NCBI GenBank assembly: GCA_012799425.1 | Contig: JAAZLF010000569.1 | Location: 1 to 6,266 of the forward strand | DNA from: Actinomycetales bacterium | Lineage (GTDB): Bacteria > Actinomycetota > Actinomycetes > Actinomycetales > Dermabacteraceae | Length of the DNA: 6,266 nucleotides | Reading direction: 5' to 3' | Made by a program: the position numbers and the translations under genes | Shown: positions 6,223 through 6,266 of the stretch, piece by piece | Layout of the letters: every line of letters starts with the position of its first letter | How positions within the stretch are numbered: position 1 is the first letter of the stretch | Notes under the pieces: model-generated | Databases searched by the model: none | Told to the model about the DNA's origin: nothing | What the model saw: only the letters and a program-made list of their open reading frames with translations

Positions 6223-6266
6223 GCGACAACCCGTTCGCCCCGCCCGGCGGTCCCGTCGAGGGCTAC
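6219..6266 (+). CDS. Start of an unidentified downstream gene (partial)
   Basis: A GTG at 6219 overlaps the exoIII stop as GTGA and opens a frame that runs to the window end (16 codons seen, beginning MSDNPFAPPGGPVEGY). A GAGGTG about 5-6 nt upstream is a reasonable Shine-Dalgarno. The Pro/Gly-rich start resembles the N-termini of many actinobacterial membrane proteins of unknown function, but 16 residues cannot identify it. Position and overlap imply co-transcription and translational coupling with exoIII. Confidence 0.65.
   Translation, partial: MSDNPFAPPGGPVEGY

Overview
The window is high-GC DNA from an actinobacterium, most likely a Micrococcales member. A Brachybacterium/Dermabacteraceae relative is my guess from overall protein flavour, not something the sequence proves. 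The signs are strong G/C at third codon positions, TGA as the stop of all seven complete genes, ATGA and GTGA gene overlaps, TAnnnT -10 boxes placed directly before start codons, and actinobacterial forms of every recognisable protein. The region is chromosomal housekeeping DNA. I see no mobile element, CRISPR array, tRNA, rRNA, phage gene or defence system.

Layout, left to right. (1) At 1-108 a 53-bp unit occurs twice in tandem immediately after the fbaA stop, and each copy can form two hairpins in the fbaA-strand RNA. (2) A minus-strand block reads dedA-family (2662 to 1949), then a TrmH/SpoU RNA methyltransferase (1952 to 1290, start overlapping the dedA stop), then class II fructose-bisphosphate aldolase fbaA (1131 to 103). 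A strong hairpin separates the methyltransferase from fbaA. (3) Divergent from dedA, a membrane-anchored neutral zinc metallopeptidase (2851-3786, plus) runs into the end of pyrE (4393 to 3794, minus). The two stop codons lie in opposite arms of one small inverted repeat. (4) Upstream of pyrE on the same strand lies a short-chain dehydrogenase (5350 to 4502). (5) Divergent from it across a 65-bp gap is exodeoxyribonuclease III (5416-6222, plus). Its stop overlaps the GTG start of a further gene that is cut off by the window end.

The genes do not form one pathway: glycolysis/gluconeogenesis (fbaA), RNA modification, membrane homeostasis (DedA), a surface protease, pyrimidine synthesis (pyrE), an oxidoreductase and base-excision repair. 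The more informative signal is in the gaps. Four genes (metallopeptidase, pyrE, SDR, exoIII) carry a TAnnnT box 6-7 nt before ATG. Three of them have no Shine-Dalgarno and the fourth has only a possible AGGA, so leaderless transcripts are likely. fbaA, dedA and the last partial gene have ordinary Shine-Dalgarno sites. The SDR/exoIII gap also contains a perfect 8-bp-arm palindrome between the two -10 boxes, a plausible shared operator. No new multi-gene system is evident. No gene-free stretch exceeds about 190 bp.
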